Positions 1 through 11,300 of a stretch of 64,000 bases of DNA are shown piece by piece; the stretch's first letter is position 1, and each line of letters starts with the position of its first letter. Source of the stretch: Anas platyrhynchos (lineage: Eukaryota; Chordata; Aves; Anseriformes; Anatidae); NCBI RefSeq assembly GCF_047663525.1, contig NC_092612.1:1955501-2019500 (forward strand), in the 5' to 3' direction. Below the pieces are notes generated by a model. The model searched no databases. It saw nothing but the letters and a program-made list of their open reading frames with translations, and was not told the DNA's origin. Made by a program: the position numbers and the translations under genes.

Positions 1-49
1 CAGAAGCTGGGAGCGCACACGGCCAGCACGGCCTTGAGGCAGCAGATCC

Positions 50-350
50 AGCAGGACAGACGGACGGCCAATGGACCGAACAGCCAGCCTGGCTCAGGAC
101 AGACAGACAGACGGACGTGGGCTGGGTGGTGGGGGAATACAGACCGTAGTTCAGGGGAGGGGGAACAGAGCAGGCGGATGGGGACTCGGTCCATTCGGAC
201 AGACGGGTGGATGCAGGCACAGCATTTCGGATGCCCAACATGTGGCGCAGGTCGCAGACGGACAGACGGACTTGAGCTCTTGGCTCGGATGCCCAGCACA
301 CGTCCAGGTAGGAGATGTGGCAGACAGACGGACGGACGGACGGACGGAGG
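50..350. repeat. GACA/GACG-type degenerate tetranucleotide and about 75-bp repeat block downstream of NHLH1
   Basis: The stretch is packed with CAGACGGACGG-type tetranucleotides, including an uninterrupted GACG run near 324-347. Superimposed is a longer degenerate unit. The 14 bases at 305-318 (CAGGTAGGAGATGT) recur at 381-394 inside the last codons of NHLH1, both preceded by a GTCCAGCAC-like block, and a weaker third copy sits near 228-262. It lies in the presumed NHLH1 3' UTR or just beyond. No polyadenylation signal for NHLH1 was seen in the window, so the 3' end of the transcript is probably off the left edge. Confidence 0.7.
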
Positions 351-359
351 CTGGGCGGC

Positions 360-758
360 TCAGACGTCCAGCACGTGGTTCAGGTAGGAGATGTAGCAGA
401 TGGCCAGGCGCAGGATCTCGATCTTGGAGAGCTTCTTGTCCGGCGGCAGGGTGGGCAGCAGCTTCCGCAGCTCGGCGAAGGCCATGTTGAAGGCCTCGAC
501 GCGGATGCGCTCCCGCGTGGCGTGGGCTGTCCGGTATTTGGCTGTGGCACGCCGCCGGCGCCGGCGCTCCTCGCGGCTCAGGTGCTGCAGGTCTTTCTTC
601 ACGGCCTCACCCTGCTCGGCCATGCGGGACGGGGCGCACAACCCCACGCCGCCGGCGTCCTCCACGCTGCCCGCGCGGCCGCAGTCGCTGAAGACGGACT
701 CGGACTCGGAGTGCGTCGGGGGCAGGTCGATCTCCGTCTGGTCCGAGTTGAGCATCAT
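360..758 (-). CDS. NHLH1: NHLH1 (HEN1/NSCL1), neuronal basic helix-loop-helix transcription factor, 132 aa
   Basis: Nuclear class II bHLH transcription factor that binds E-boxes (CANNTG) as a dimer and acts in developing neurons. The whole protein is read from one exon, from the ATG at 758 to a TGA at 360-362. The C-terminal half carries an Arg-rich basic region (a run of six Arg after REE, then [20 protein letters not shown]), helix 1, a short proline loop ([10 protein letters not shown]) and helix 2 ending in [11 protein letters not shown]; the protein stops directly after helix 2, as in the mammalian orthologue of 133 aa. The N-terminus begins [19 protein letters not shown], a conserved NHLH1 start, so I chose the tandem ATG at 758. 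An in-frame ATG at 869 would add 37 residues (MFRRSGFAP...), but these look like translated 5' UTR or intron. The N-terminal 70 residues are acidic/Ser-rich and diverged. The neighbour toward higher coordinates is NCSTN, as in mammals. Identity is secure; the noncoding exon is inferred. Confidence 0.96.
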   Translation of the reverse strand: MMLNSDQTEIDLPPTHSESESVFSDCGRAGSVEDAGGVGLCAPSRMAEQGEAVKKDLQHLSREERRRRRRATAKYRTAHATRERIRVEAFNMAFAELRKLLPTLPPDKKLSKIEILRLAICYISYLNHVLDV

Positions 759-3700
759 CTTAGCAGAGGAGGGGAGGGCGGGCAAATGGATGGATGCTTT
801 GGGCAGGAGGCACTGCAGGACAGACTGACGCGGGCACCACGTCGGAGCAAAGCCGCTCCGCCTGAACAAGGGCCCCGGCTCACAGCGAACCCCTGCTTAT
901 TCTCCTCCTCCTCCTCCTCATCACACACCGTCCCTGCAAGGGAATTTCAAAATTTTTCCCTTTTCCTCGCTGGGTGGGGGACGGCTTCAACAATAAACCA
1001 CGTGGATAAAAGGGCAGGATGCATAGAAATGCAATAAATAAATAAATATCCTCGGTGCTGGCACCCTGCAGGTGCACAGAGACCGGGGGCTCCCCCGTGC
1101 AGCCGCGGCAGGACCCAGGCTTGGAGCCGTCAGGTGTCAGAGCCGAGCTCCTCCGGCGCGCTCTGGAAAAAAAAGAAGCAGAGGGGCTCTCAGAGCCGCT
1201 GGGCAGGATGGAAAGGGGATGCTGGATGCGTGACGGTTTGCTCCGGCTGCCCTGTGGTGGTGGCCAGGGGAAAACCTGTCCCCGTCGGGCTGGGATGGGG
1301 CTCCGGTGGCGGAGAAGGAGCCCGCGGAGCGGCGCGGGGAGAAGGTGGAAGCCGCCTCTCCTGGCTCTCCGGAGAGATGACAGGTGGTGGATGAGTGAAG
1401 GGGAAAAACAGACTGCGGGGGCGAGGGGAAGGGGGGCTTATTGTATACTAAATGAGCCCGTATGTCATGGATCCTGGCACCCCAGACATATGGAACCCAA
1501 CACAGCTGCTTTGCTTGATGTGTCCAAATAGAAGCTGGCTGCCCGCTCCCTCCGGGACGCCGTGCCGCCGGCCGGGAAGGCTGCCTCCTGTCCTTGCCCC
1601 TCTCCCCTGCCTGCTGCCTCCGCTGCTCGGCACTGAAGCTTGGGGACCCTGAGCCCTAGCATGGGGAGAGAGAAGGGATTGCTGCAGGGACATTGTCCCC
1701 GGGCAGGGGACAGGCTGGGGAACAAACTTCGGAAGGGGAAACGCTGCTGCGCAAAGAGACGGCAGCGGGGCTGGGAAGGCAGCCAGGCAGAGATGTACAA
1801 CATATTACATCGCTCAGGCCTGACAAGCTTGTAATGAGCCATATGACTGAGAAATGGAACCTAAACGAATATGGACAGGCGATGACTGGGGAGAAATAGC
1901 CCACGTCCCATTTTAAAAGGCGGCTGATGGACAGAGCCTTGATGTGCATTTACAGAAACGCTGCCCAGGAAGCACAAGGAACCCCCTAAGCAAGCACGGG
2001 AGGGACTGCACCGTCCCCCTGTCCCCACACTAACATACGTGGCTGTTCCTGTGTGCTTCCACACACACATCCCAGCACATACCCGCGAGTGGTCCCAGTC
2101 AAAAACTCCTCTGTGAGAATCCCACATCCATTTACGCACGGTAATTTACACCCAGGCTCATATATTTGCCCCGCCAGGCATCTACACACACTGGAATATC
2201 CAGATTTCACTAAAAAAAAAAAAAAACAGCTGGATACTGGACTTTTTTTTTTCCTTTTTTTTTTTTTTCTGGAACACGGGACAGCGCGGCAGCGCAAGTA
2301 AAGCACCAAAACCCTGAACAAAAAGTTATCCCCGTGAAGCCCTTAGCCTGGAGAAGACGGAAAGAGCTGCTTTAAGTAAGGGCTGATAGAAAGGTGGCTC
2401 TCGGGAGATACCCTCAAGGCTTTCAGCATGACATAAACTACGCTGTCCTTAGGGCGAGCCTGAGTTTGGCTTCGTGTTTGACTTGCTCTGCCTGCGGGCA
2501 GCGAAGCCGGACCCACACAGACACACCTGAAGTTCCCACATCAGCCACAGCTGCTGTAGCTGCGTACGACGGCCGTGCCTCCTGCACCCTGTTCAACCTC
2601 CTCCGTTCCCATCTTGCTTTCGTTTCCCCAGCCCCTTATTTCTCCTGTTCCCTTCCCGCAGAGCCGGGACCTCCTTCCTCATCCTCTGTCCCTCCCTGCT
2701 GGCTGCTTGGGAGCAGCGTGTCAGGGTGCAAGCAGCTCAAAGCAAGCCGTGCCCGAGCCGAGCATCCCTTCTGCCACTGCTCTGCGTGGCCACCTTGTCA
2801 CCACGGCCGTGCTCCTGCGTGGTCACACCATTCCTGCTCATTATATGGCTCCCTGGAGCATTGCTCCCAGCTGCTGTGGCTCTAGCCACGAGCCCAAGCT
2901 CCGGGGAAGCTGCAGCGGGGCTGGGAGAAGGGAGGACATCGACTCTGGGGCCGGACATGTGGCACAGCAGCCCTGCGCCCGGTGCTGGACCTGGGGTGCG
3001 GTGAGGAGTCAGCGTGCGGACACCCAGGGTGGTGCTCAGGCGTGCGGCTCCTCTTTAAACACTCCCCCTTGCTCCTGGGGCCACGCTCGTGACCTCTTCT
3101 GCCCCCGTTATCCCAGTGCTGCTGCCCTGAATTCAAGGGGCCCCCTCTCCTCTTGCGCTGCTGCATCCAGCCCGTGGCGAGAAGCTGCTGCGCTGCGCCC
3201 CGGCCCCATCAACACGGGGCAGGGGAGGAGAGGAACGATAGCCTCCAGCCCCAGCCTCCCCTCAGCCTCCTGTGACACTGTCACTGCCATCCCTGGGGGA
3301 GGACAGGCTGCAAAACCTCTCCTCCCTGGGCAGATGGATGGGGAGCAGGCTCAGGACCAGCCCGAGCCCCGCACAGCAGCGTGCCAGTGCAGAGGGCTGT
3401 GGGATGTGTTGCTGTCGCCGTCTCAGCATCCTTGTGAGTGAATTTTAGGGGTTATCAGGAGTCCTGCCCGAGGCCTCTCTCTGCTCTTGGTCGCAGGAAG
3501 ATGTCAGCAGGACAAGTTTCAGTACTCCTTACCCTGCTCCTTCTTTGCAGGGTTAGTCCAGCCTCAAGCAGCTTTCCTCTGAAACGTGCGCTCTGAGGGG
3601 CTCTTTCCTTTGGATGAACCATAAACTGCCACCTTCCTAAAGCCATCTGCTGCAAGAACCTCCTGTAAAACCCTGCCTGTCCCAGCCCTGCCTCCAGCAA

Positions 3701-4295
3701 AGCCCCAGGGATGGCCTCGAGGGGAAGCAAAGCTCCCCAGCCCCTTGCTCTCCCCCCTTTCCCTTTCCTTTGCACTCCAGACCAGCGGTGCGACAATTTC
3801 TGAAGACTCCCTGGCCACGCAAAGAGGATGCAGGCTGTGCCTAGGAGCCCACTTTCAGGCCATTCGAGCGGGGGCTCCTTCCCTTGTTTCTGAACAGAAT
3901 CCCCCAGGTCACCGCCAAGCCCGAAGCGAAGGACACGAGTGCGTGCTCGTGCCTTAAAGGTGGCCCCAAAGCGCAGGCACCCCTTCCGAGAGCACCTGGA
4001 GCACGTAACACCGCTGCCCCCGCACCTCCCCGCCTATCCCACTCACATTTCAGCATCACCAAAGCCCCCAGCAGCAGCCGGGCACGTTGCTATCCCACCC
4101 CGAGGAGAGGCCCCTTACCCCCAAGCCGCCGACCATTCCCGGGCTCCAGCTTTTCCCTTCCAGAAGCTCAAATAATCCAGGGAGCCAGGAGCCGCTTGGC
4201 TCATCCGTCCATCGAGGAGGTGGAAAGTTGGTGTCCTGCTTGGCGGGATGGAGCCGGGGCTCAGGGGGAGCCCCGGTGGCCTCGGGGCCCTGGCA
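759..4295 (-). other. NHLH1 5' UTR remnant and presumed intron 1
   Basis: No protein-coding exon is evident. On the minus strand a possible acceptor (pyrimidine stretch then CTGCAG, exon from about 812) precedes the coding exon. A possible donor (GTGAGA, plus-strand 4296-4301) lies 50 bp below the predicted start site, which would make this a 3.5-kb intron. Contents are GC-rich unique sequence, a (TCC)n tract at about 902-919, and facing A14 and T-rich tracts at about 2212-2268. The several 100-280-codon open frames here have no recognisable composition or splice context. Confidence 0.4.
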
Positions 4296-4339
4296 TCTCA
4301 CCCCTTGGGCAGGAACGCCGGCGGGCCACCGCGCGTTGA

Positions 4340-4490
4340 GATGGACACCCCGAGGAGGCATGTGCCCCGCACGCTATATATACACCCCAGCCTCGCACGC
4401 CGGGTCCGACCCCGGCAGCCTCATTGGCCGCTCCGGTGCTCCCCCCCTCATAAATATTAAAGCCAAGAGAGGGGGATGCCATTGGCTGTG
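4340..4490 (-). promoter_or_regulatory. Candidate NHLH1 core promoter (TATA plus two CCAAT boxes)
   Basis: Read on the minus strand, a CCAAT box (plus-strand ATTGG at 4481-4485), a second CCAAT box (4423-4427) and a TATATATA element (4375-4382) follow each other in canonical order. That predicts transcription starting around 4345-4350. An AT-rich ATTTATGAG-type element sits between the CCAAT boxes. The spacing matches a classic tissue-specific TATA promoter and points toward the NHLH1 coding exon 3.6 kb away. There is no expression evidence in the sequence itself. Confidence 0.5.
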
Positions 4491-4933
4491 CGGGAGGTTG
4501 GAGCCCCCGGGAGAGGAGGGAGGTGGAGGTTGGATGTGGTCCTGGAGGGGTGGATGGAGGTGGTGGGCTGGGAGGGAGGGAGGGAGGAGGGTGGGGGTGC
4601 TCCGGGAGAAGGCGACATCTGTTCTCCATGCATATTTCATAAAGGAGAAATGGAGAGATGGGGAGAGAGCGTGGAAAGAGAGCGATGGGCAGGCGAGGCT
4701 CTGCGCCGGGCTGGGACGAGGAGAGGCGGCTGCAGAAGCAGCGGGACCGACGGCGCAGCTCTCCGTGGTGTGGGTGCGTGTGCAAGGCAGGCTGTGTGCC
4801 CGTGCACTGCTGGCACACACGTGTGTCCGCGTGCAAGCAGCCGGCAGCGTGCATCACCCGGCCGTGGGTCTGCACGTGGGGCAGGTGAGCACCCATGGGT
4901 GCCTGGGCCGCTGGGAGCCTCTCCCAGACGGGC

Positions 4934-4935
<2 letters not shown>

Positions 4936-4962
<27 letters not shown>
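4936..4962. repeat. (CAG)9 trinucleotide microsatellite
   Basis: Nine perfect CAG units, about 450 bp upstream of the candidate NHLH1 promoter. The repeat can be translated as poly-Q or poly-S in open frames, but no exon structure supports coding use. Confidence 0.9.
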
Positions 4963-4966
<4 letters not shown>

Positions 4967-7900
4967 CGTCCCGTAGGTGCTGCCTCTGAGCTGCTGGGAA
5001 ACTCACCTGGAGTAAAGTTTGGTGAGGAGAAAGAAAGTGAAAGGAAGAGGTGCCCAGAACACACGGGTACTGCTCCAAAGCACTGCCAACCACGAAGCAG
5101 TGATCTCTTTTGTGGGTTAGACCATCTCCGCCTCTCACCCTTCCTAGATTTCAGATTCTTGCATTAAACTCTTGAAAAAATCTGCTCGAGTTTGTTACCG
5201 GTAACCTCCCGTCTCAGAAACCTGTGCATCCCCTGTCCCACACATACCTATGTGCTTGTGTGCATCCTCCCAGACCTCCCTGCAGTTTGCTTGCCGTCAC
5301 CCCCTCCATCCCTCCCCCAGGTGCTGGATTCTTGCCCTGCTCCCAGTCCCTGGGGGCTGCCTCCCCTCCCCGCACAGCGGGCGAAGCCCAGGTGATGGGC
5401 ATCGGCACCTGGGCGGGCTCCAGCCCGTGGCACGGATCAGCAGATGGTCTCGGAGTTTTGCAGGGCGTGCGGCGGACGAGGCAGAGGGATCAGGTGGCAG
5501 CGAGGAGCCTGCCTCACCATTGCTATGGCACTGATTATAAAACAATATTCGCCTAATGAGCTCGTGGCAGTCGCCACATCCGCCCCGAGACGAACGCGCG
5601 CGCGAGGCGCAGCACGCCTGGAGAAGGCGCTGGATGCAACGCGCACCCCGCACCCAGCGCACGCTTCTCACACGCTCCTCACACAAATCACCCCTCTTGC
5701 ATGTGGAAACGAGCAGCACACGCACGTCCACAGGGGCACGGGCACCACTCACCAGCCCCACAGCCCCCTGCGTCCCCCTCCTCTCTCCGCACGCGCGGCA
5801 GCGCTCCGCCTGGGCCCCCGTCTCCCCCGAGAGCCCGACGGGCTGTTCGCATTTATTTCTTGCTCCCTCCTCTGCTCCGTCTCGCCTGCCCACCCCCAGG
5901 GCCAGCTCCTCTCCCCCTGCCAGGACGCCAGCAGGGCCCCACCTCTCGCTGCAGCTGATGCTGGGCTGCTCCGGGCATCCTGCCGGGCTGGGCTCGGGGA
6001 GGAGGGGAGGGAAGGAGCGAAGCTGCTGGAGCCTCCCCGCAGGGATGCCAGGCCCAGGCTGTGCCGGCCTCGTGGCCACCGCAGCGTCCAGGCGAGCGGG
6101 CAGGTTCCTGCTCCTTTCAGCAGGCTCCCACTCAAGTTTTTCTCTCCAGGTTTGGGCAGATGCATCCTGCCCCTGCAAAGGACACGGGCTCAGCCCCGAG
6201 GTGCGGGACATCAGCCAGGACAGCCCTCTGCACGGCCCCAGTGACACAAGCACAGCAGACGATCCCAGCCCCAGCCTGCCATCACCTTAACTCTGCCCTC
6301 AGCTGACTCCCAGCCTTCCTCTTTCTGCAGGTAAGAGCTCAGATCGCAAAGGTCCCTTCGCTGCCGGCAGGGAGGACTTCACCTGGGGACGTCCCTCAGC
6401 TTGGCTGCTCCTCGTCCGTGAGATGTGTCCGTGGGCAGGACGCAGCCCTTGTGCTCACAGGGGCTCTCGGTGGGTGAGATGAGCACCGGCAGGGCTGCTC
6501 CTCCCCGCCGCGCCAAGATGAAGCCATGGCCACGGGTCTCGTGGGAGGGTGACGGCACAGCGAGAACGTCAAGACATTTCTCCTGCAATCCAAGCCAAAG
6601 TTCCCCCCTCCGCTGTGACCTTCCCTTGCTCAGAGCCCACGTGAGCAGCTGTGGTCCCCGGGAGTTTGGCTGCTGCCTCCTTCCCTGCCTCCTTAGAAAG
6701 AACTCAGGAGCTTCAGGTATCCTAAGGCTGGCCAAAAACTGATGAGATTTGGGGGAGGGAGAACAAGAGACCCTGTGGCTTTGTTCTTCCCTTCTCAATT
6801 TCCCAACTTCCTGACCGGCAGAAACTGGTATCCCTCCCCAAAACCAACCGGGTTTCTTAATCGCAGGAGCCCACAAGCCGGAGCCTGCAGACAGCCCTCC
6901 TTCCCTCCGAATTCCTGGGCCTCCCTTTCAACACGGCATTCAAGCAGCAAACGAAGCTGGTGAATGGCAGCGGGAGCGCAGCCAACTTTCAAAAACCTCT
7001 CGCCAGCTTCGCCTCGACCTGCGAGGGTGAGGTCGAGGTGGGTCCTGGAGGGCTCCCGCCTTAGGGGACGGAGCCCTCCGGGCTTTGCCCACCTCGAGCC
7101 AGGGGTTTTGGGGATGAGCCGCGGGAGGAGGCACGGCCGGGGACCCCCGCGGGGGATGCCGCTCCCGGCTGCGTGCAGGGAGGGCACGGCGAGGTATGAA
7201 AAGAGGCTCCAAGAGGCAGCATTTGGCAGGAGATGAGGCGACATATTGTACAAAGCCACCGGGGACCACGCTGGCCTCTGCTTGTCAGGGAAAACAGGCA
7301 GCTTTAACCCTTGGGCTGCTGGAGCAGACCCAGCCAGAGTTTTGGGGACTTTTATACAGAGAGGGGCTGCGCGATAGGTGGGAGAGCGCGACAGAGATCC
7401 CTGCCACGACTCACGGATGCTGGAAAGAGCATTGATGCTGGGACGTGTCCTCTTCTGCTCCTGAGGACTGGCATCTTCATGCACATGGTGGGACCACGTC
7501 CTGCCCGTCCAGCAGGGACCCTCTGCAGAACAAAACTCAGACAGCTCTGCTGAGCTCCCCCGTGCTCCTGCCATAACCCAGCTGCTCACTCACAGCAAAG
7601 CCTTCTGCGGTGTTTTTGGGCCTGCAGAAGAGGTCCTCCAGCACCTGGAGTGACAGTTTGGTGCCGTTACACTTCTTCCAGGTGTGCACACGCATGGTTC
7701 ATAGAGGGCTGGGCTGCAGCGCTCTGTTACAACCAACTGCTGCAGGGCTCGGGCTGCTCCATGCAGCCGGTGCACGGCCTCGCCGACCACATCGTGACAT
7801 GGCCAGGTGATGCTCCAGGCACCTCGCAGGCACTCGGTGGGATGCAGCACCCCAGGAACACCTGAGCAGCACAGGAGCCATCGCTCAGGGTGATGCTGCA

Positions 7901-8334
7901 GGGCTGCAGGGCACGTGTGAGCATGGGTGGCAGGGAACAGCTCAGCACCTCTCAGCACACGTGTTTGTGCGCACCCCCGTGTTTCCTCGTGTGTGCGCCC
8001 AGCTCATAACAGCAGGGCCCTGCTCTGCACAGCACACCCCACGCCCTGGGCACGCTTGCCTGGCTCGTGACAGAAGCTCTCGGCTCCGATAGCCCCTCTC
8101 CTCTCCTCGCCTTTGTCTCCCTGGCTTTTATTGAGTGCAGGTTTTGTGAGCGGTCGGTGACAGACGGCCCCGGTGCTCGATAACTAGACAATCTGTCACC
8201 ACCACCACTGACAGCTTTCACAAGGAGCCCCTTTCCTTTCATCCTTCCCAGTTCCCTTCGCCTCTGCTTGTCCCCCTTCCACACGTGCTCTCTGGCTTTG
8301 TTCCCCCCTAAAAGCCAAATAGCGACAGAAGCTC

Positions 8335-8396
8335 CTGATCATAATATTGCTCTAATCGAGTCTGTCATAATCGGATCCAATCTAATTACGTTCAGA
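8335..8396. promoter_or_regulatory. Candidate regulatory element, clustered homeodomain cores
   Basis: A 60-bp AT-rich island holds TAATC at 8353-8357, TAATC at 8368-8372, TAATTA at 8383-8388 and a CATAATATT element at its left end. It is flanked on both sides by C/T-rich sequence. The density of TAAT cores in a GC-rich context suggests a homeobox-factor-bound element. Function and target (NHLH1 the nearest candidate) are inferred. Confidence 0.35.
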
Positions 8397-11300
8397 TCCC
8401 TCTCTTCTCCTGACTCTCTCTATTGCCTGTCCATCTGTCCCTCTCTTCCCTTCCAGTCTTTGTGTCCATCCATCTGTTATCTGCAGGCCTTTCTCCCTTC
8501 CCATCATCTCCCTGGGCCCCTGCCCCATTCGCAGCGTGGCCGCCCCGGCCCTTTCCTCCAGCGGCTCCCTCTCCAATCCATCTCTCTTAAAGGCCTCTCC
8601 ATCAATCCATTTAGCAGCAGCTCCCTGCCTCCTCTAGCCCATCTGCTTCTCCCTTTCTGCTGGCTCCGAGATGCAGAGATGCTGCTCTGTTTGTCTGTCG
8701 ATCTTGATTAGCCCCCGAAACCTCGCTGCTAGAACTGTGCTGGCGCTGGGGAAAGATCACCTGGGTAGCACAGCGCTGTAGGTCCTAAGCAGCATCCTCC
8801 ATCCCTGCCTCATCCCCTGCTTCCTCCGAGTAATTGCACCACGCACGGGCTGGACAGGCAGGTGAAAGAGGCTGGACAAAGCACGGAGATAAAAGGACAG
8901 GGCCCCAGGAGCACAGGGCAGGCTGTGAAGGAGCAAACTTGAGTCACTAAATGGGAGGTGGTGGCAAAATCTCCTCCTAGAATCATCTCTTCAAACTACC
9001 TCCCATTTCCTCCAGCCCCAGCATTTTTCTCCAGGTATGTACACAACCGGCTGGTTGATGGACGGGCAGACGGACAGAGGCCCAGGCTTGCAGTAGGAAA
9101 ATCTGACTGAGGACGAGGCTGAGCAGAGCTGGGGTGGACAGCTTCAACGGCACTGAGCATGGGGATCAGGTGCCCAGGTCTTGCACGGTTGGGAGCTGGG
9201 ATGCGAGGTCCCTCCAGGTGCTTTTGTGCCTTTCCCAGGAGCAGCAGTTGCTGGTCTCTGTCAGAGACAAGGACAACAGCAGATATGGACCCTGGGCATG
9301 ATCCAGCCTGGCAATAATGGCACTGCTATTTGTAGCATTCAGACCCCGATTTTAAACACATGTTAGACTCAGATGCCTGCTGGGCACCAGCCAATGACCT
9401 CTGCTTGCTGTGATGGTTGTCCTGAGCTAAGCTGCCTTCACTCCTTCAGCTGGACTCACTGCTGCTCGTGGGTACAACACAGAAAGCAGTTATCAACCAC
9501 TGTGGCAGCAGGAGCCCTGGAGAGCAACTGCAGGCTGCTGGATAGAACACGAGGCAGCGACACAGGACCCCTGGGTTCTCTTACAGCTTTCATTGACTCA
9601 GGAAAAAAGACCATGCAGTCTCTTTGCATCAATTTCCTCGAGCTTTAGAGCCAGACCGGGCTGCACACCTGCCTCCACCATCACATCGGAGTGTCCTGGG
9701 CAAGGACAGGCAGCCCCCACCATCACCATACCGCACCCCGTGATCCTTGCACGAAGGGGTGAAGGTTGTGCAGACAGAGGGTTCTGGTTTGCATTCCCCA
9801 CCTGCTTATTTTTGTCCAAGCAAACACTTTCCCAGGTTGGCTTCTTGTATGAAATGATTCCTTAGCAGTCCCAGACGTGCCCTTTAGACTGCAGCAGCAT
9901 CACATAAAGGCTCCGTTACATCCACAGCCCCTTTAGTGGTCCATGGACCAGTCTGTGTAGGCAAAGGATGGGCTCAGGCCCACTCCAGAGAGATCTGGAG
10001 CAACTTCAGAGGCAGGCAGAGAGGTAGAACTTGTTCACAAAGCACGTGGGTAGCAGATTTTCTCTACCTATTTATCTGGGAGTTAAGGCTAAACGCTCTC
10101 CCTTCACTGGTCCCTACCTAAGCCGCTGCCACTTGTGAAAACAGAGTCTGGCTGCCCAAATATACCTCAAAGCAGTGCATAGAACAATGCCTCGGTATCT
10201 CTAAATGCTGAGCAAGGTGTCAAAGCTGGCAATAGCTGAACTGGGAGCTGAACCCAACCCCACTGCAATGCTGGCCATCATGGGCAAGCAGAGAGGGGAA
10301 TGACATCCCCAGCAGGGCCATCTGCGGGGAGCTCGATGCTGGCCAGCAGCAGCCGCTAGTGCCTAAAGCGCAGATGCTGGGCTCCAGCGCTGGGAAGAGG
10401 CGAGGCAGCAGAAGCTGGGCAGCCTGGAGAGGAAGGATGCAACGTGGAGAGCAGAAGTTTCAGCTCCAGTAAGAGAAACGGTGACTTCCTGGAGAAGTGA
10501 TGGAGAGAATGATACTATGAAGGGCTCTCTGCAAAGTCCCAGGTTCAGTCCCCAGCTTGAATAAGGCAGCGGTAGCGATTCCTACAGCTTGCTCATCTCC
10601 CATCAGAGCAAACTTTCCTGCCCTTTGTCAGAAAGCCTCTTTCTTTGGTCCCCAAAATCATACCCTTCATCCTCAGATCAGCTTCATCTCTATTTTAGTT
10701 GCTGATAAAACGTAGAAAAATTATTTGGGAAGACACCAATTTTTTTTCTTCCTGTCTCCACTACTTCCTTCTCCCAGAAGCCAAACAGCCCTGGCTTTGT
10801 TCTGGGTATTAATTAACTTTCCTGCCTCTTAATATTCCAGAGCCATAAAGTTCCCAGGAGCTGGGAGGCCGGGCGCTAAGAAAACACACATTTCCTCTCC
10901 TTTCTCCTTGTCTCATTGACTGTCACCCCCATATGTCTCCCCCCTCCGGGCACAAAGGCAGCTGCAAACCCTCCTCTCTGGGCTCAGCCCCAGCCCTCTG
11001 CCTCCTGGGAGGCAGCTGAGTTCAGAGGTCAAGAGAGTCAGTGGCATCTTCTTTTTGTGCAGAAATCCCTGGTAGAGTTGCGTGGGGAGGGAGGAGAGGA
11101 AATTGATGCTTGCAAATTGTGTGTGTGCGTGGTGGGGGAGTGTCTCAGCAAGATGCCTGGGGGCTCTGCGGCAGAGACAGCATGTGCCAGCTGCCCTCCT
11201 CAGCAAGAGGAGCGAGGGGCTGCCCAAAAAAACCCCCGGTCTGGGCTTTGATGTAGCTGGAGGTGGTGTGGGGAGAGCTTCTTCAGATTGCTGCCTGGAT

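Noticed and set aside
759-869. 37-residue N-terminal extension of NHLH1 from the ATG at 869
   Set aside because: The conserved NHLH1 start is the MMLNSD at 758. The upstream residues show no conservation-like character, and possible splice acceptors lie within this stretch.
2212-2268. Facing A14 and T-rich tracts as a hairpin RNA or terminator
   Set aside because: Eukaryotic unique sequence with homopolymers common in this window. No adjoining small-RNA gene or conserved stem was recognisable.
5297-6290. Long overlapping open frames (244-318 codons) on both strands
   Set aside because: GC-rich shadows without recognisable domains, splice partners or Kozak/promoter support; different frames are equally open.
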